Positions 48,866 to 59,307 of a stretch of 64,000 nucleotides of DNA are shown piece after piece. The stretch covers positions 39,122,001 through 39,186,000 of the forward strand of contig CANTUV010000035.1 of NCBI GenBank assembly GCA_947685225.1, written 5' to 3'. The DNA comes from Garcia nutans (taxonomy: Eukaryota; Streptophyta; Magnoliopsida; Malpighiales; Euphorbiaceae). The notes below the pieces were generated by a model. It made no database searches and was not told the origin of the DNA. It saw nothing but the letters and a program-made list of their open reading frames with translations. The stretch's first letter is position 1; the number at the start of each line of letters is the position of its first letter. The position numbers were made by a program, and so were the translations under genes.

Positions 48866-51800
48866 TTAGGTTCGAGATTCTCGGCCTAAGTGAAAAAAAA
48901 AATTTTTTTTTGAAAAGTTTAAATAAAAGTAAAAAGGAAAAGTTTTGAAATGAAATTTGTAATAAATGCATATGCATTGACACCTAGGTTGGTCTCGGAT
49001 GTGGCATTATATGAATTATAGAATATTTGTGTTATATGAGATGTTCAATATAGTTGATGATATATGTGTATACTATTTTGATGTGATGAGAAATTATGAT
49101 TGTTGACAATGATGTTGGAAATGAATTATAATTGAGGCATAGTGCCTAATTGATTATGAGAAACTAATTGTGAAATGTAATATGATATATGTATATTGAT
49201 GATGCATATGAAAATGTCATGTTGTGTGCAACATGGAATGTAATGTTGATGTTTATGAGCAATATTATGTAGGACATAATATGAATTGAAACATAAAGAA
49301 ATGAAAAGGAGAATAAATTTGAAAATGAGTTGAAAATCAAATCAAGATAAGAGTATGTACTTTTTCTTCTATACTTTGAACCTCTTTATAATAAAGTTTA
49401 TGTTGGTTTTGCTAATGTTGAATTTACTAGACAGCGGAAATGATATCGAATTGTTAAAATTGAAAGTTATGTTATTTAAATGAGGAGAGTATGGTGGAAT
49501 GTTGAATGAGTTGTTTAGTAGAGACAAAGTGTGATTATGTAAAGTTGGGATGTGTATACAGTTAAGGTTGTGTTTAAAGGAAAAAGAGATGATAGTGGTT
49601 AAGTAAGAATATAACTTAGTATTGTTACTATAATGCGAGCATAGTAAATTCAATGTTAGAAATGTGAGATGCTTGGATATTGTGAAAGCTCATGGTAATG
49701 GTGATAATATGTGATATTTGAGATTTTTGAAGTGAGCTTTATAATTGTGGAAATTATATGTTTTAATATTGCTTTGTGATATATATTTGTAAGATGTTTT
49801 TAAAGTGATGATAGAAAAGATGAGTTTGGCAAATTGAAGCTTAAACGAAGTAGTAAATTGAGAAGTTAAAGTTTTAGTGGAATTTGATAAAGATTATTGG
49901 GATATTGATAGTTAACTGTATATGCAATGCATGAGCTAAGTGAAATGACTAGTATTCCATATGGAAGTATTATGAATTGAGTAATGTGATTGATAGTATG
50001 AGAATTTGTTTTGAAATAATCAAGGAAGTGGATAAGTAAATAGAAATGAGTTATTTTAAGTCATTTTACTGAACAGGGTAAGAATGAATATGGGAGTGTA
50101 CTAAATATTTTTAAAGACGAAAGTGAAAGAGATGTCACATTGGGAATGTGACTGAGATGAATATGAAGTGTTACTATAGTCGGAATATATATGTTTGTAG
50201 TGTGAATAAATACTTTATATCATATTGGAAGAATGAGAAGGATAGTGTTTAAAAGAAAATGATAAACACTAAATTTGTATTGAATGTATGAAAAAGGAAA
50301 ATACTATAAGAGCATATAATTGAGTGTATACATGTATATGATATGTGAATTGAGTTTTCCAATATGAATGAAATTATGATATATAAACACATTTGTGAAT
50401 CACATTATGAGGATGGCTTATGAAGATATATGTGGTATAATTATAGAATTAGTGATATGGAAAAACAATGTTATATGTATTAGTGGACCTAAGAGAGATT
50501 AGGTCTTGAACTGTGTAAAGCTAGATGGATTATGTGATGGAAGTGAGAATGGAAAGAACTTGAGTAATATTGGACAGTGGAAATTGTTATAATGAGTATT
50601 GAACTTGATGATTATATTATATTTAGAGTTTCAAAGTATTCACATATGAAAAGTTCTATGTAATTATATTATAAGAGATTGTAGATGGATTAGAAATGAA
50701 GTGATGAATAGAAATTGTATAAGAACTGTATATGATTGAATATGTATATAGTAATATTGTTAAAGCATGAGTTAAGTTGATAAGGATCATATAAGCGAAT
50801 ACAAATTGGTTGAAACGAAGTTGGAATGTGTTAACTTCTGTTATACTAAAAATGTTAAGATTGAGAATAGAATTATAAAAGAATAGTATTGAATTGAAAG
50901 TTCTAGGTTTGAATATTAATCTCTTAAAGTCATGTGTTTTGTTCAGTATTTTGGATCGGTTAATTTGTTATCCATGGATTTGGATCTTAGATATAATGAT
51001 TGTAATACGGATTTGGTGAGGTTGACAATTTTGTTTGAGAAGTATAGTTAAAAATTATGATGGTTAAAGTTGTACCTTATTATTATTATTATTATTATTT
51101 TTTATGTTAAGAATTTGGTTATAACTGTGAAAAAAAAAATTTAAAAAAAATTTTGAAATGTGTTGAGTTATGGATAATATGACAAAAAGGTAATCAAAAT
51201 AAATATACCAATGATAGGAAATGTGAAGAGTTAGTAAAAGGGAGAAATTATATTATATGAATGAAAGTTATACTGAATATGTTTATGGTATGTAACTTGA
51301 GGTTTAAGGGAATGAACTCAAAGTTTGAGTGAATGAATTATAGATATTAAGTATGATATAACATTTTTATGAGAATTGGTGGAAATTATACTAAGATAAT
51401 AAAGAATAAACTATGTGTATATTAAAAGATATTAGAAGTGATTTGTTATCATGATGATTTGACTGAAAATAGATTGAAAGAGAGCAGAAATTGAATATAA
51501 GTTTGCTCTTATGGAATTAAGTTATATTTATACTTATATGAAAATTGTGAAATTTCATGATAAGTTAGATTACTTAATCGTTGGTTGGAATTGAACAAGA
51601 TTGGAACGTGGGTATATTGTGACAGATAGATTAATTGATCTGGATTTGGCTAAGATTATGGATCATTAATAAAATTTAATGTGTATAGTTGTATTAAGAA
51701 AATAGGTATTTACATGATAATGTATATGATGTAAATTTTAAAGTATGATTGGACATGAATGAGTGGAGTATAGTAATTGTTAATCATGATAAGAAGAGAA

Positions 51801-52352
51801 AAAGATTGGTTATCTATAAAATAAGTTGAAAGATAATGTATTAATATGTAAGTTAAGTGAAAAGCATGCTAAAGAAATAACTCCATTTATGAAAAATCAG
51901 GATTTTGTTATCTATTGAGAGTGATAAATGTCTATTTAGACAGTGATTGTAATGAAGGGATAATTAATGTTCAGATATAAGTCAATGGTTTTTAATGTTA
52001 AAGTTAAGAGAGTAATTATACAGAGGTGAAATAACAAAATATATTAAATATAAAGATTTGACAAAGTATTATTGTGCTATATGATGATCTGATTCTGGTA
52101 TAAAGATATTAATAGGAAATGTAATGTGATCTTTTGAATGTTTGATTAAGAAAGTAACCAGATGTATAAACATATAGAATGATGAGTTATAGAATTTAAA
52201 GAAGGTGGTTGATTCTAAAGAGGAGAGTTGGAGTTATATGATTTGATGATATAATGACTTAAGCGTATAATTAACTTCATATGGGAGTTAAGATAGTATT
52301 TTGTTAAGAATAAATTGTTATGGTACTGATAATTTCGAGGACGAAATTATTT

Positions 52353-52366
52353 AAGGGGGAGAGAAT
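52353..52366 (+). other. Polypurine tract of Y
   Basis: AAGGGGGAGAGAAT directly before the 3' LTR start at 52367, downstream of GAGGACGAAATTATT. Confidence 0.93.
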
Positions 52367-53552
52367 TGTAATATCCTCATATATGCCCTAGAAGTTGTGA
52401 TTATGTTGTTGTTGTTGTTATATAATTGGATTGAATATATGTGTTAAATTACAAGAGAAAAGAAATAGAGAAAAGAATGTTTATGTATATGTGATTTGGG
52501 AAAGAATTTAGGGTTTAGAGAGAATGGTATATGTTGTGTATATGATGATATATATAACATATAAGTTGGTCAAAATGAAGAGTCAAGGAAAGAAGATATT
52601 TATTTCTGTTAAGTGTGAAATTACTATAAAGGGCATGTAATGAATGGTAATCAAGACAAATGGTATAAGGGTGTTTAGGTAATTACTCTTGTTGAATCAC
52701 TTGGTGGAGATTTAAAGAGGTGATATTTTGTCTTTTCTTCATTTCCTTCTTCTTCTTCTTCTCTTCTCCACGTTGGTTGGCTCCTCCTTAGACAAGAGAG
52801 AGCAAAGTGAGATTTGTTTAATTCTAACATCAAATTGAAGGGAGAATCAAAGGATTTAATTGAAGATTTGTGGAATTCAACAACTTAGGTAAGTTCTTTC
52901 TCTTGATTTTCCTTTGTTCTTTTGAAATTGTGTTTGGGATTGGTGAGTTGATATGGATGGTTGATGGAGTGTGTTTGTGTATGGTGTGTGTAAAAGTGTT
53001 GAAATGGAATTAAAGATAAGAAGCTAGGTTGGTGTTGGTGATGGAAGAGTAAGAGTTGTGTTTAGTGAATTTTTTTCTGTTTTACAATTAGTAAAGGCTG
53101 TGACTTGTATGATTTTTAATTAATTATAGAAAAATGTTCTTGAAGTGAATTTTTGATATGTTGTGCCTCTATGAGTCTAGAATGACTGAAAAATATGTTG
53201 ATTCGATTTTGGAATGGTTATGAGTTTAGAAAGATTATTTTTATTAGACCTGTTCCAGCAGGTACCTTAACTGAGACAGCTATATTTCGGGATTTTTAAT
53301 AAAATGTAGAAAAATCATATCCAATTGAATTTTGGATATGTTGTTGCTTAGTGAGTCTAGTATTTGAGAAAAATAATTTGGAACCACGTTGATTGAATTT
53401 GATTTATGGAATTCACAAAGTTCAGAACTGCTGCCAGGATGCAGGGCAATTGGGGCAGTCTAGTTAGGTGAACTATTTGACCAAGATTTTGTGTTCAGTT
53501 TGATCTGAAATTTTAAAGGAATGATTTTAAGATACAAAACTAAATTCTGTAA
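52367..53552 (+). repeat. Y 3' LTR, truncated
   Basis: It is collinear with 45683-46868 at a constant offset of 6684 bp. Differences seen are at 52620 (G to A), about 53349 (A to T) and about 53496 (T to G). It ends abruptly at TTCTGTAA; D sequence follows. About 1.98 kb of LTR is missing. Confidence 0.95.
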
Positions 53553-54336
53553 TGATGATTTTGTACCCAAGAAGGAAGAATGGATCTGGTCCGAGCCCGA
53601 GGAAGATGAATTAATGAACACTAGATCCAGTAAGCCTTATGCAAGGCCACTGCCTAAGGAGGTAGAAGTTAATAAAGGAAAGGAAGTTGAAATAGGGAAT
53701 AAAGAAGAGGAAGATGATACCGTACTCAAGCAATTGAAAAAGAACCCAAGCAAGTGTTAGCGTTTGGAATTTATTGCTACTTCTAAAAAGCACCGAGAAA
53801 CCATAGCCAAGGCCTTGGCGAGCATGCCAATTTCCACCTCCATAATACCGGAGGAGCTTATCGACGTCATAAAAATTGAGGGAGTAATGAAATGTGAAGA
53901 TATTCAAGAGAAGAGTGAAGTTAATATGGGAGCGGTAGCTTTCTCAGATGCGGATTTACCAGAAGAGGGGAGAGATCACATATGCCCTCTTATTATTAAA
54001 ATAGAAATCAAAGGGAAAAGGAATCCATGTGTAATGATTGATGATGGGTCCACCATAAATATTTGTCCACTTAAAATATTGCCAAAACTAGCCATGTCAA
54101 CAAGGGATCTAAACCCGACCGAGGTAACCATTCGGCCTTATGACAACAATAAGAGACATGCCGAAGGAACTTTCAAAGTTGTTGTCAAGGTTGGTCCAAT
54201 TGAATCTATTGTTGAATTTGTTATTTTGGACATACTTGTTACCTTTTCCTTACTCTTGGGACAAGCATGGTTTCATCCTCTTGGTGGAGTTCCTTCCACC
54301 CTTCATCAAAAGATCATGTTCCCTAAACTGAGATGA
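53553..54336 (+). pseudogene. D gag end and aspartic protease
   Basis: It starts inside the linker between gag and protease (KKEEWIWSEPEEDEL) in the frame that overlaps the last LTR bases. One in-frame TAG lies at 53758-53760. The protease follows: MIDDGSTINICPL with the active-site Asp at 54040-54042, in the D-x-G-S form usual for Tat elements rather than DTG. A downstream hydrophobic segment ends in LLLGQAWFHPLG, the conserved C-terminal strand region. The frame ends at TGA 54334-54336, where the next frame takes over, so a frameshift lies near 54335. The protease would cut the polyprotein. It sits between the deletion junction and the RT linker. Confidence 0.88.
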
Positions 54337-55083
54337 GACAGTGGTCATCAAGGCCGAAGATAATGAGGTTGTTAACACTCTAATGATTGAGAGACCTCTC
54401 AATGGTTTCCAAGTAGCTGCAATTTTTGATGATGAAGTAGTGGATTCCAAAGTCTTGAATATGATGAAGAACATGAACTACCTTTCCAGAGCTAGTCTTG
54501 GAAAGGGCAAGGCCGGTTTGACAAAGCTTCCAGATTTCAAAACTCAAACCTCCAAGAAAGGGTTGGGATATGATGAAGTCAACAAAGATGTCCAGCCAAA
54601 GAAGAATGAGAAGATGAGCTTTCCACCACTTGAAAAAATCTTTGTCAAAGCTCCAGACATGGGACCACTCCAAGGAAATCCTGAGCCAATCATGTTCATG
54701 GGAAGGTTGATCCTGAGTTTTGAAATTTTTATAGATGTTGTCGAGCTAGTGGAGTAAGTGAAGAAAGAGCTCACCCTGTCAGCCAACAAGGAGTCCAATC
54801 CAGAAGAAAAGAAGGAAGTTGTCCTGAAAGCTGAGAAGACTCCGGAGGAGATTGCTGCCCTGGTTGAAGAGAAGTTTGAAGATATTCTGCTTATGATTTT
54901 GAGAACAATGATTTTGATTTTAATTTTAATTTGTCTGCTTTGTATGAGGATGATGATGCTTCCTTTTCCAAAATGAATGCAATAAAGTCTGATTTTGCTT
55001 ACTTATGTGATGTTTCTCCTGATGGTTTCATACATCCAAATAGCAGTTACATGAGCATCTTTAATATTAATTCTGTTGACACA
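54337..55083 (+). pseudogene. D protease-RT linker
   Basis: Lys/Glu-rich linker in frame 2 (FQVAAIFDDEV, GLGYDEVNKDVQ) with a stop at 54755-54757. It shifts to frame 1 near 54878, where an acidic Asn/Asp/Phe-rich stretch runs to a TAA near 55084. Tat elements have a long poorly conserved linker here. There is no catalytic motif. Confidence 0.75.
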
Positions 55084-55095
55084 TAATCATTAAAT

Positions 55096-56141
55096 ATGGA
55101 AACAATCAAAAATCCTAAAAATATTAGCATAACATTTGACCTTACTCCTGATGAGAGAGAGAGATTTGAAAAAATATTCAAAAAATATGAAGAAGTATTT
55201 GCTTGGTCATATGAGGATATGCCTGGAATAGATCGAAACATAGCCGAACATCTTATTCCTACTTACACTCACATGAAACCTGTCAAACAAAAGCTTAGAT
55301 GATTAAGACCTGAGTGGGCTAAATTGGTTAAAGAAGAAGTCACTAAACAAATACAAGTGAAGTTCCTTGAAGTAATAGAATATCTAGATTAGCTAGCAAA
55401 CATAGTACTCGTGCCAAAGAAAGATGGAAGAATAAGGGTCTGTGTGGACTATAGAGATTTAAATAAGGCTTCCCCTAAAGATGATTTTCCTTTACCTCAT
55501 ATAGATGTTCTCATTCATAGTGCAGCCTCAAGAGTGCTACACTCATTTGTAGATGGATTTTTCCGATACAACCAAGTGTTAATGGCCTAAGATGATAAAG
55601 CCAAAACTGCTTTCATTACTGCATGGGGTGTATTTTGTTATAGGGTGATGCCGTTCAGCTTAAAGAATGCTGGAGCAACATACCAATGGATGGCCACCAC
55701 ACTATTTCATGACATGATGCACAAAGAAGTTGAAGTATATGTTGATGATATGATGGTGAAATCGGATACAAGGGAATAACACTTCCAAAGCTTAGAATTA
55801 TTCTTCGATAGAGCATTGAAATATAAGCTAAGATTAAACCCGAAGAAGTGTTTGTTCGGGGTTACCTCGGGCAAATTGTTGGGACATGTAATTGGTCTGA
55901 ATGGCATTGAGATTAATCCTGACAAAGTTAAAGTAATCAAGGATATGCCAGCCCCTAAGACGGAGAGAGAAGTTTGGGAATTCATTGGTAAATTACAATA
56001 CATTAGCAGATTTATAGCAAAGCTCACAACAATCTGTGAGCCTATCTTCAAATTGCTTAAAAAGAATCAACTAGTCCTGCGGAATGAAGAGTGTCAAAAG
56101 GCCTTTAAGCGAATAAAGGAGTATCTACTAAATCCACCTGT
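55096..56141 (+). pseudogene. D reverse transcriptase (Tat/Ogre-type)
   Basis: One frame (frame 1) covers the RT region: the FEKIFKKYEEVFAWSYEDMPGI entry seen in plant Gypsy pol, then VPKKDGRIRVCVDYRDLNKASP, FCYRVMPFSLKNAGATYQ, and catalytic YVDD at 55738-55749. The thumb includes LGHVIGLNGIEINPDKV. In-frame stops are at 55300-55302, about 55390 (TAG where Trp is expected), 55588 and 55777. The enzyme would copy element RNA to DNA. A frameshift near 56140 separates it from RNase H. YVDD and the spacing are intact, so decay looks recent relative to T1. Confidence 0.92.
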
Positions 56142-57091
56142 TTGAAACCACCCAAACCCGGTAAGCCCTTTTTACTATACTTAGCAGTAGAAAAAGAGAC
56201 AATAGGAACCATGCTAGCCCAAGCAGATGAGTCAGGGATTGAGCATGCAGTTTACTATTTGAGTAGAAAGCTCCTACCTTATGAAATTAAGTATAGTATC
56301 ATTAAAAAGACCTATATAGCAGTGGTTTGGTCTTCTAAGAAGTTGCGGCATTACTTTCAATCTTATAGTGTGCAACCAATTTCCAGGTTGGATCCAATGA
56401 AGTACTTAAGGAAGACACCCTCTTTGATTGGGAAGTATGGTCAATGGTTGATAATATTAGAAGAATTTGAGATTTAGTATGTAACCAGAAAAATAATCAA
56501 AGGTAGAGCAGTGACAAAATTTCTGGCCCAACAACCATTACCGGATAGTGAAGAGGTAGTCTTGGAATTTTCGGATGAACATTTACAGGCCATTGAAGTA
56601 AATAGGAAAGGAGTAGGTTTGGGAGTCATACTAGAATTGCCCAAAGGGGAACATATCCCTTTAGCCAAAAAGTTGAAATTCAGGGCAACCAATAATATGG
56701 TGGAGTACGAAGCATGTATCTTTGGTTTGGAAACCCTAATGATTATGAAAGAGGAAATGGAGAGTGGGAGTTGAAAGAGGAAAAATTAAAACCATACCAC
56801 CATTACTTGACCATGATGAAGAAGAACTTTAAGGAGTGTAGGTTTATACACCTATCAAGAGAAGAAAACTAGATGGTCGATGCCCTAGCCATATTGGCTT
56901 TGATATGGGAAAATCCTGTCAACTTATTTCTCAAGCCTCTAATTTTGACCAGTTCATCAACTCCTTGCTATGAATATGAGACAATCATGGAAACTGATAC
57001 AGACCATGATGCGTGGTATGATACTATAAGATGATTTTTAGAGGAAAGGGAATACCCGTTGGGGCAACAAAGAAAGAAAGAAGAGCCATAA
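56142..57091 (+). pseudogene. D RNase H, second (archaeal-type) RNase H and start of integrase linker
   Basis: The RT-linked RNase H runs from GKPFLLYLAVEKETIG through YYLSRKLLPYE and ends near 56510, with TAG at 56475-56477. A second domain follows: LEFSDEHLQAIEV...GVGLGVIL, then GEHIPLAKKL and NNMVEYEACIFGLE, the archaeal-type RNase H that marks Tat/Ogre elements. Its first motif reads FSDE, where related copies have FDG. The frame shifts near 56762 to frame 2 (WELKEEKLKPYHHYL), with stops at 56870 and 57032. E interrupts at 57092, just before integrase. The left target flank of E is CATAA (57087-57091). Confidence 0.9.
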
Positions 57092-57914
57092 TGTAATATC
57101 CCGAAGTATGCCCTAGAAGTTTTGATAATATTGTTGTAATTGTATTGAATGTGTATATGCTAAATTTTAAAGAGAAGAGAACTTTAAAAGAAAGTGTATA
57201 TGTTGTGTATATGGAAATATATACAACATATATACAAGTCAATGTGATGGTCAAAGGAAGAAGATATTTAGTTATTTTAAATTAATTAAGTTAATTAGTG
57301 GAAATGGGAAATTAAAATGAATGGAAGAGATTAATTGGGATGGTTTAATATTATTTTTGCTTGGAGGAGGTTTAAAGAGAGGAGTATTTGACTTTGGTTT
57401 CTTGATTTTCTTTTTCATTTCTTCCCTTTTCCTTTTGTTGGCTGGCCATCTAAAGCAAGAGAGAGAGAGAGTGTGAGTTTTGCGATCCAAGCTCAAAGTG
57501 AAGGAAGATTCAAGTGAAGAAGTTGAAATTTGAGATGTATCATCAATTTTGGTAAGTTCTCTCTTGATTTCTCTTATTTATTTTGAAGTTATGTTTGAGT
57601 TTGAGGGATTATTGTTGATGATAGGAGTGTGTTTTGATTGTATTGTGTTTAAGAGTGTTTGATTCATTTGATTTTTGGATTTTTGAGTTTGGATTGAAGA
57701 AAAGAGTAAGTTGGTTGGAAGAGAGAGTGTGTGATTGTGTTTAGGGTTTGTGGTGATGATTATAATTTGTGATTGATATATGTTTTGAGTTGTTTTGGTG
57801 TTTTTGCAAGTTTGTTATGGTTCTTGGGTATGTTGAGCTAAGTTTGTTGAAGTGGATTTTGGTAAAAGGAGGTGATTTGTTGGATTAAGTGTTGTTGTGG
57901 CCGGAATCTGTATT

Positions 57915-58215
57915 TTTGGCCTGACACGCCCATGAGCACGACCAGGATTTTGGGCGTGTCAATGGTTCTGTGTTTTTGGATGGGTGACACGAGCAGTGAC
58001 ACGCCCATGTCACTGAACGTGTCATAGCTACTGTGTTGGTGAGGAATTGACACGGCCATGAACACGCCCATGTTGTTGGACGTGTCAATATTTCTGTGAG
58101 ACAGAATATATTACACGTTTAGTGACATGCCCGTGGTTCTGAGAGTGTCAAAGCTTCTGTGTTGTGCGTTTAGGGCACGGTCAGGGACACGCCCGTGTTG
58201 GTGAGTGTGTCATGT
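57915..58215 (+). repeat. GACACGCCC / GGGCGTGTC modules in E LTR
   Basis: Five or more copies of GACACGCCC(A/G)TG alternate with inverted GGGCGTGTC or ACGTGTC words at roughly 40-60 bp spacing, each linked by a TTCTGTGTT-type spacer. They form adjacent inverted pairs. They lie between donor-like 57552 and acceptor-like 58279. Confidence 0.88.
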
Positions 58216-58279
58216 CTAGAGTTTGCCCTAGTTAGCCTTATCTATTTTATCTTATATGGTTTATTCCTTTTTGGATTAG

Positions 58280-58366
58280 GTTGTGAAGAGGTTGATTTGC
58301 TCTAACTTAAGTGGTGAAGAAGTGTTGGAAAAGGAAGTGTATAGATTTGTATAAGTGGTGCTTAAG
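58280..58366 (+). other. Exon-like block in E LTR
   Basis: 87 bp after the pyrimidine-rich TTCCTTTTTGGATTAG and before AAG/GTAAATAC. Upstream, GTTTATTCC fits a branch-point/pyrimidine-tract setting. Homologous to the blocks in X and Y. Confidence 0.55.
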
Positions 58367-58858
58367 GTAAATACAAGTTAAATTATTGCATACATTCATA
58401 TGATGTTGAGACTTAACATACATTTGATTGTAAATGTGTTAAGAAATCTCATGTATTGTTGATACTTGTTAATAATGCTATGTTTGATATAATATGAACA
58501 TTAATGAGATGTGAAACCAATGTTCTGATTTATAATGGTGTAAATGATATGATTGTGGCATGTTTGCCTAGATAATGTTCAATGCAATTGATGTGATGAG
58601 AAGCCATGATTGTTGGCTATGATAATGCAAATGAATTATAATTGAGGCATGGTTGCCTATTTTGATTATGAGAAATGAATTGAGAATGAAATGTATAAAG
58701 ATATAAATGGAAAGATTTTGTGTCAAATGTGTTATTCAACCTTCAGAGTTTTGAGTTTGGTGGCATGCCAATGAATTACTGGATAGGTGAAAAGACCGGG
58801 TCGTAAGCCGATTCCAGATGAAAAATGTTAAATGATAAATGTGAAATGTGAATTAAAA

Positions 58859-59004
58859 GTAACAGTCTAGTCGGGTTGAGGATTTCCTCGGGTTTATCCG
58901 GGTTGAGGTCCAAGAGACTGGGTCTGTTACTAGTAACAGTCTAGCCGGGTTGAGGATCTCCTCGAGTTTAGACGGGTTGAGGTCCAAGAGACTGGGTCTG
59001 TTAC
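58859..59004 (+). repeat. Two 72-bp modules bounded by GTAACAG and CTGTTAC (E)
   Basis: Units at 58859-58930 and 58933-59004 are almost back to back and differ at several sites. Each opens GTAACAGTCTAG and closes GGGTCTGTTAC, like the Y pair, but the spacing differs (2 bp versus 34 bp). Confidence 0.92.
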
Positions 59005-59270
59005 ACTATCCATGGATAGAGATATTTATATATATGATGCCTACGGGCTTGATGATTGTGATTATGGACCAAAGCAGTAACTCTGAACTTTGAATAACAA
59101 ATTAGTGTCTTGTGGCCCATACGTGTCTTTGTGTCAATGTAAATCATAAAATGATGAAATGTAGTTTTATGAACAATATGAAAACATCATTTGTAAATAT
59201 CATATAAATTGTTGAAATGTGTGATATTGGCATGGCATAGAAGCATATTATTTTTGTAGTTTGTACCATT

Positions 59271-59307
59271 AAGCCGTTGGCTTAGCGCGATTGTGATTCA
59301 TCGCACA
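59271..59307 (+). other. Paired hairpin near the 3' end of E LTR
   Basis: AAGCC-GTT-GGCTT is followed by AG and then a GCGCGAT...ATCGCAC stem. The same two-stem layout with compensating changes is seen in F, G, Y and LTR C. Confidence 0.7.

Larger units (their letters stand above)
48847..52366 (+). other. Y interior, non-coding
   Basis: 3.5 kb with only short random ORFs (longest 94 codons, antisense). No gag, protease, RT or integrase motif is visible in any frame. The part near 51590-51730 aligns with the F interior on both sides of the B insertion. The site where B entered F is seen uninterrupted at 51624-51629. Confidence 0.85.
45683..53552 (+). mobile_element. Element Y: young non-coding Tekay-type element with truncated 3' LTR
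   Basis: It has a complete 5' LTR (45683-48846), initiator-Met-type primer site (48854-48865), a 3.5-kb interior without coding capacity, polypurine tract (52353-52366) and the first 1186 bp of the 3' LTR (52367-53552). Aligned by eye, the LTR copies have no indel and three substitutions in 1186 bp. It fits the class of large retrotransposon derivatives: LTR, primer site and polypurine tract intact, no genes. It must have been copied by enzymes from another element. It inserted in LTR X after GTGTG. Confidence 0.9.
40490..57091 (+). mobile_element. Element D: Tat/Ogre-type retrotransposon, plus strand, truncated and interrupted
   Basis: In order: partial 5' LTR (40490-42380), primer site (42382), leader, gag start (43542-44065), an inserted block of X and Y (44066-53552), gag end and protease, RT, RNase H and second RNase H (53553-57091). 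E then interrupts it just before integrase. The two-RNase-H order marks the Tat branch. The integrase and 3' LTR would lie beyond the window, after E. Confidence 0.9.

Noticed and set aside
48847..52366. A hidden decayed gag-pol in Y
   Set aside because: Looked for RT FIDD/YVDD context, RNase H SDAS, integrase and zinc-knuckle motifs on both strands and found none; the F interior is equally empty.
57838..58088. Two overlapping minus-strand ORFs in the E LTR
   Set aside because: Produced by the GACACGCCC modules in antisense; no support as genes.
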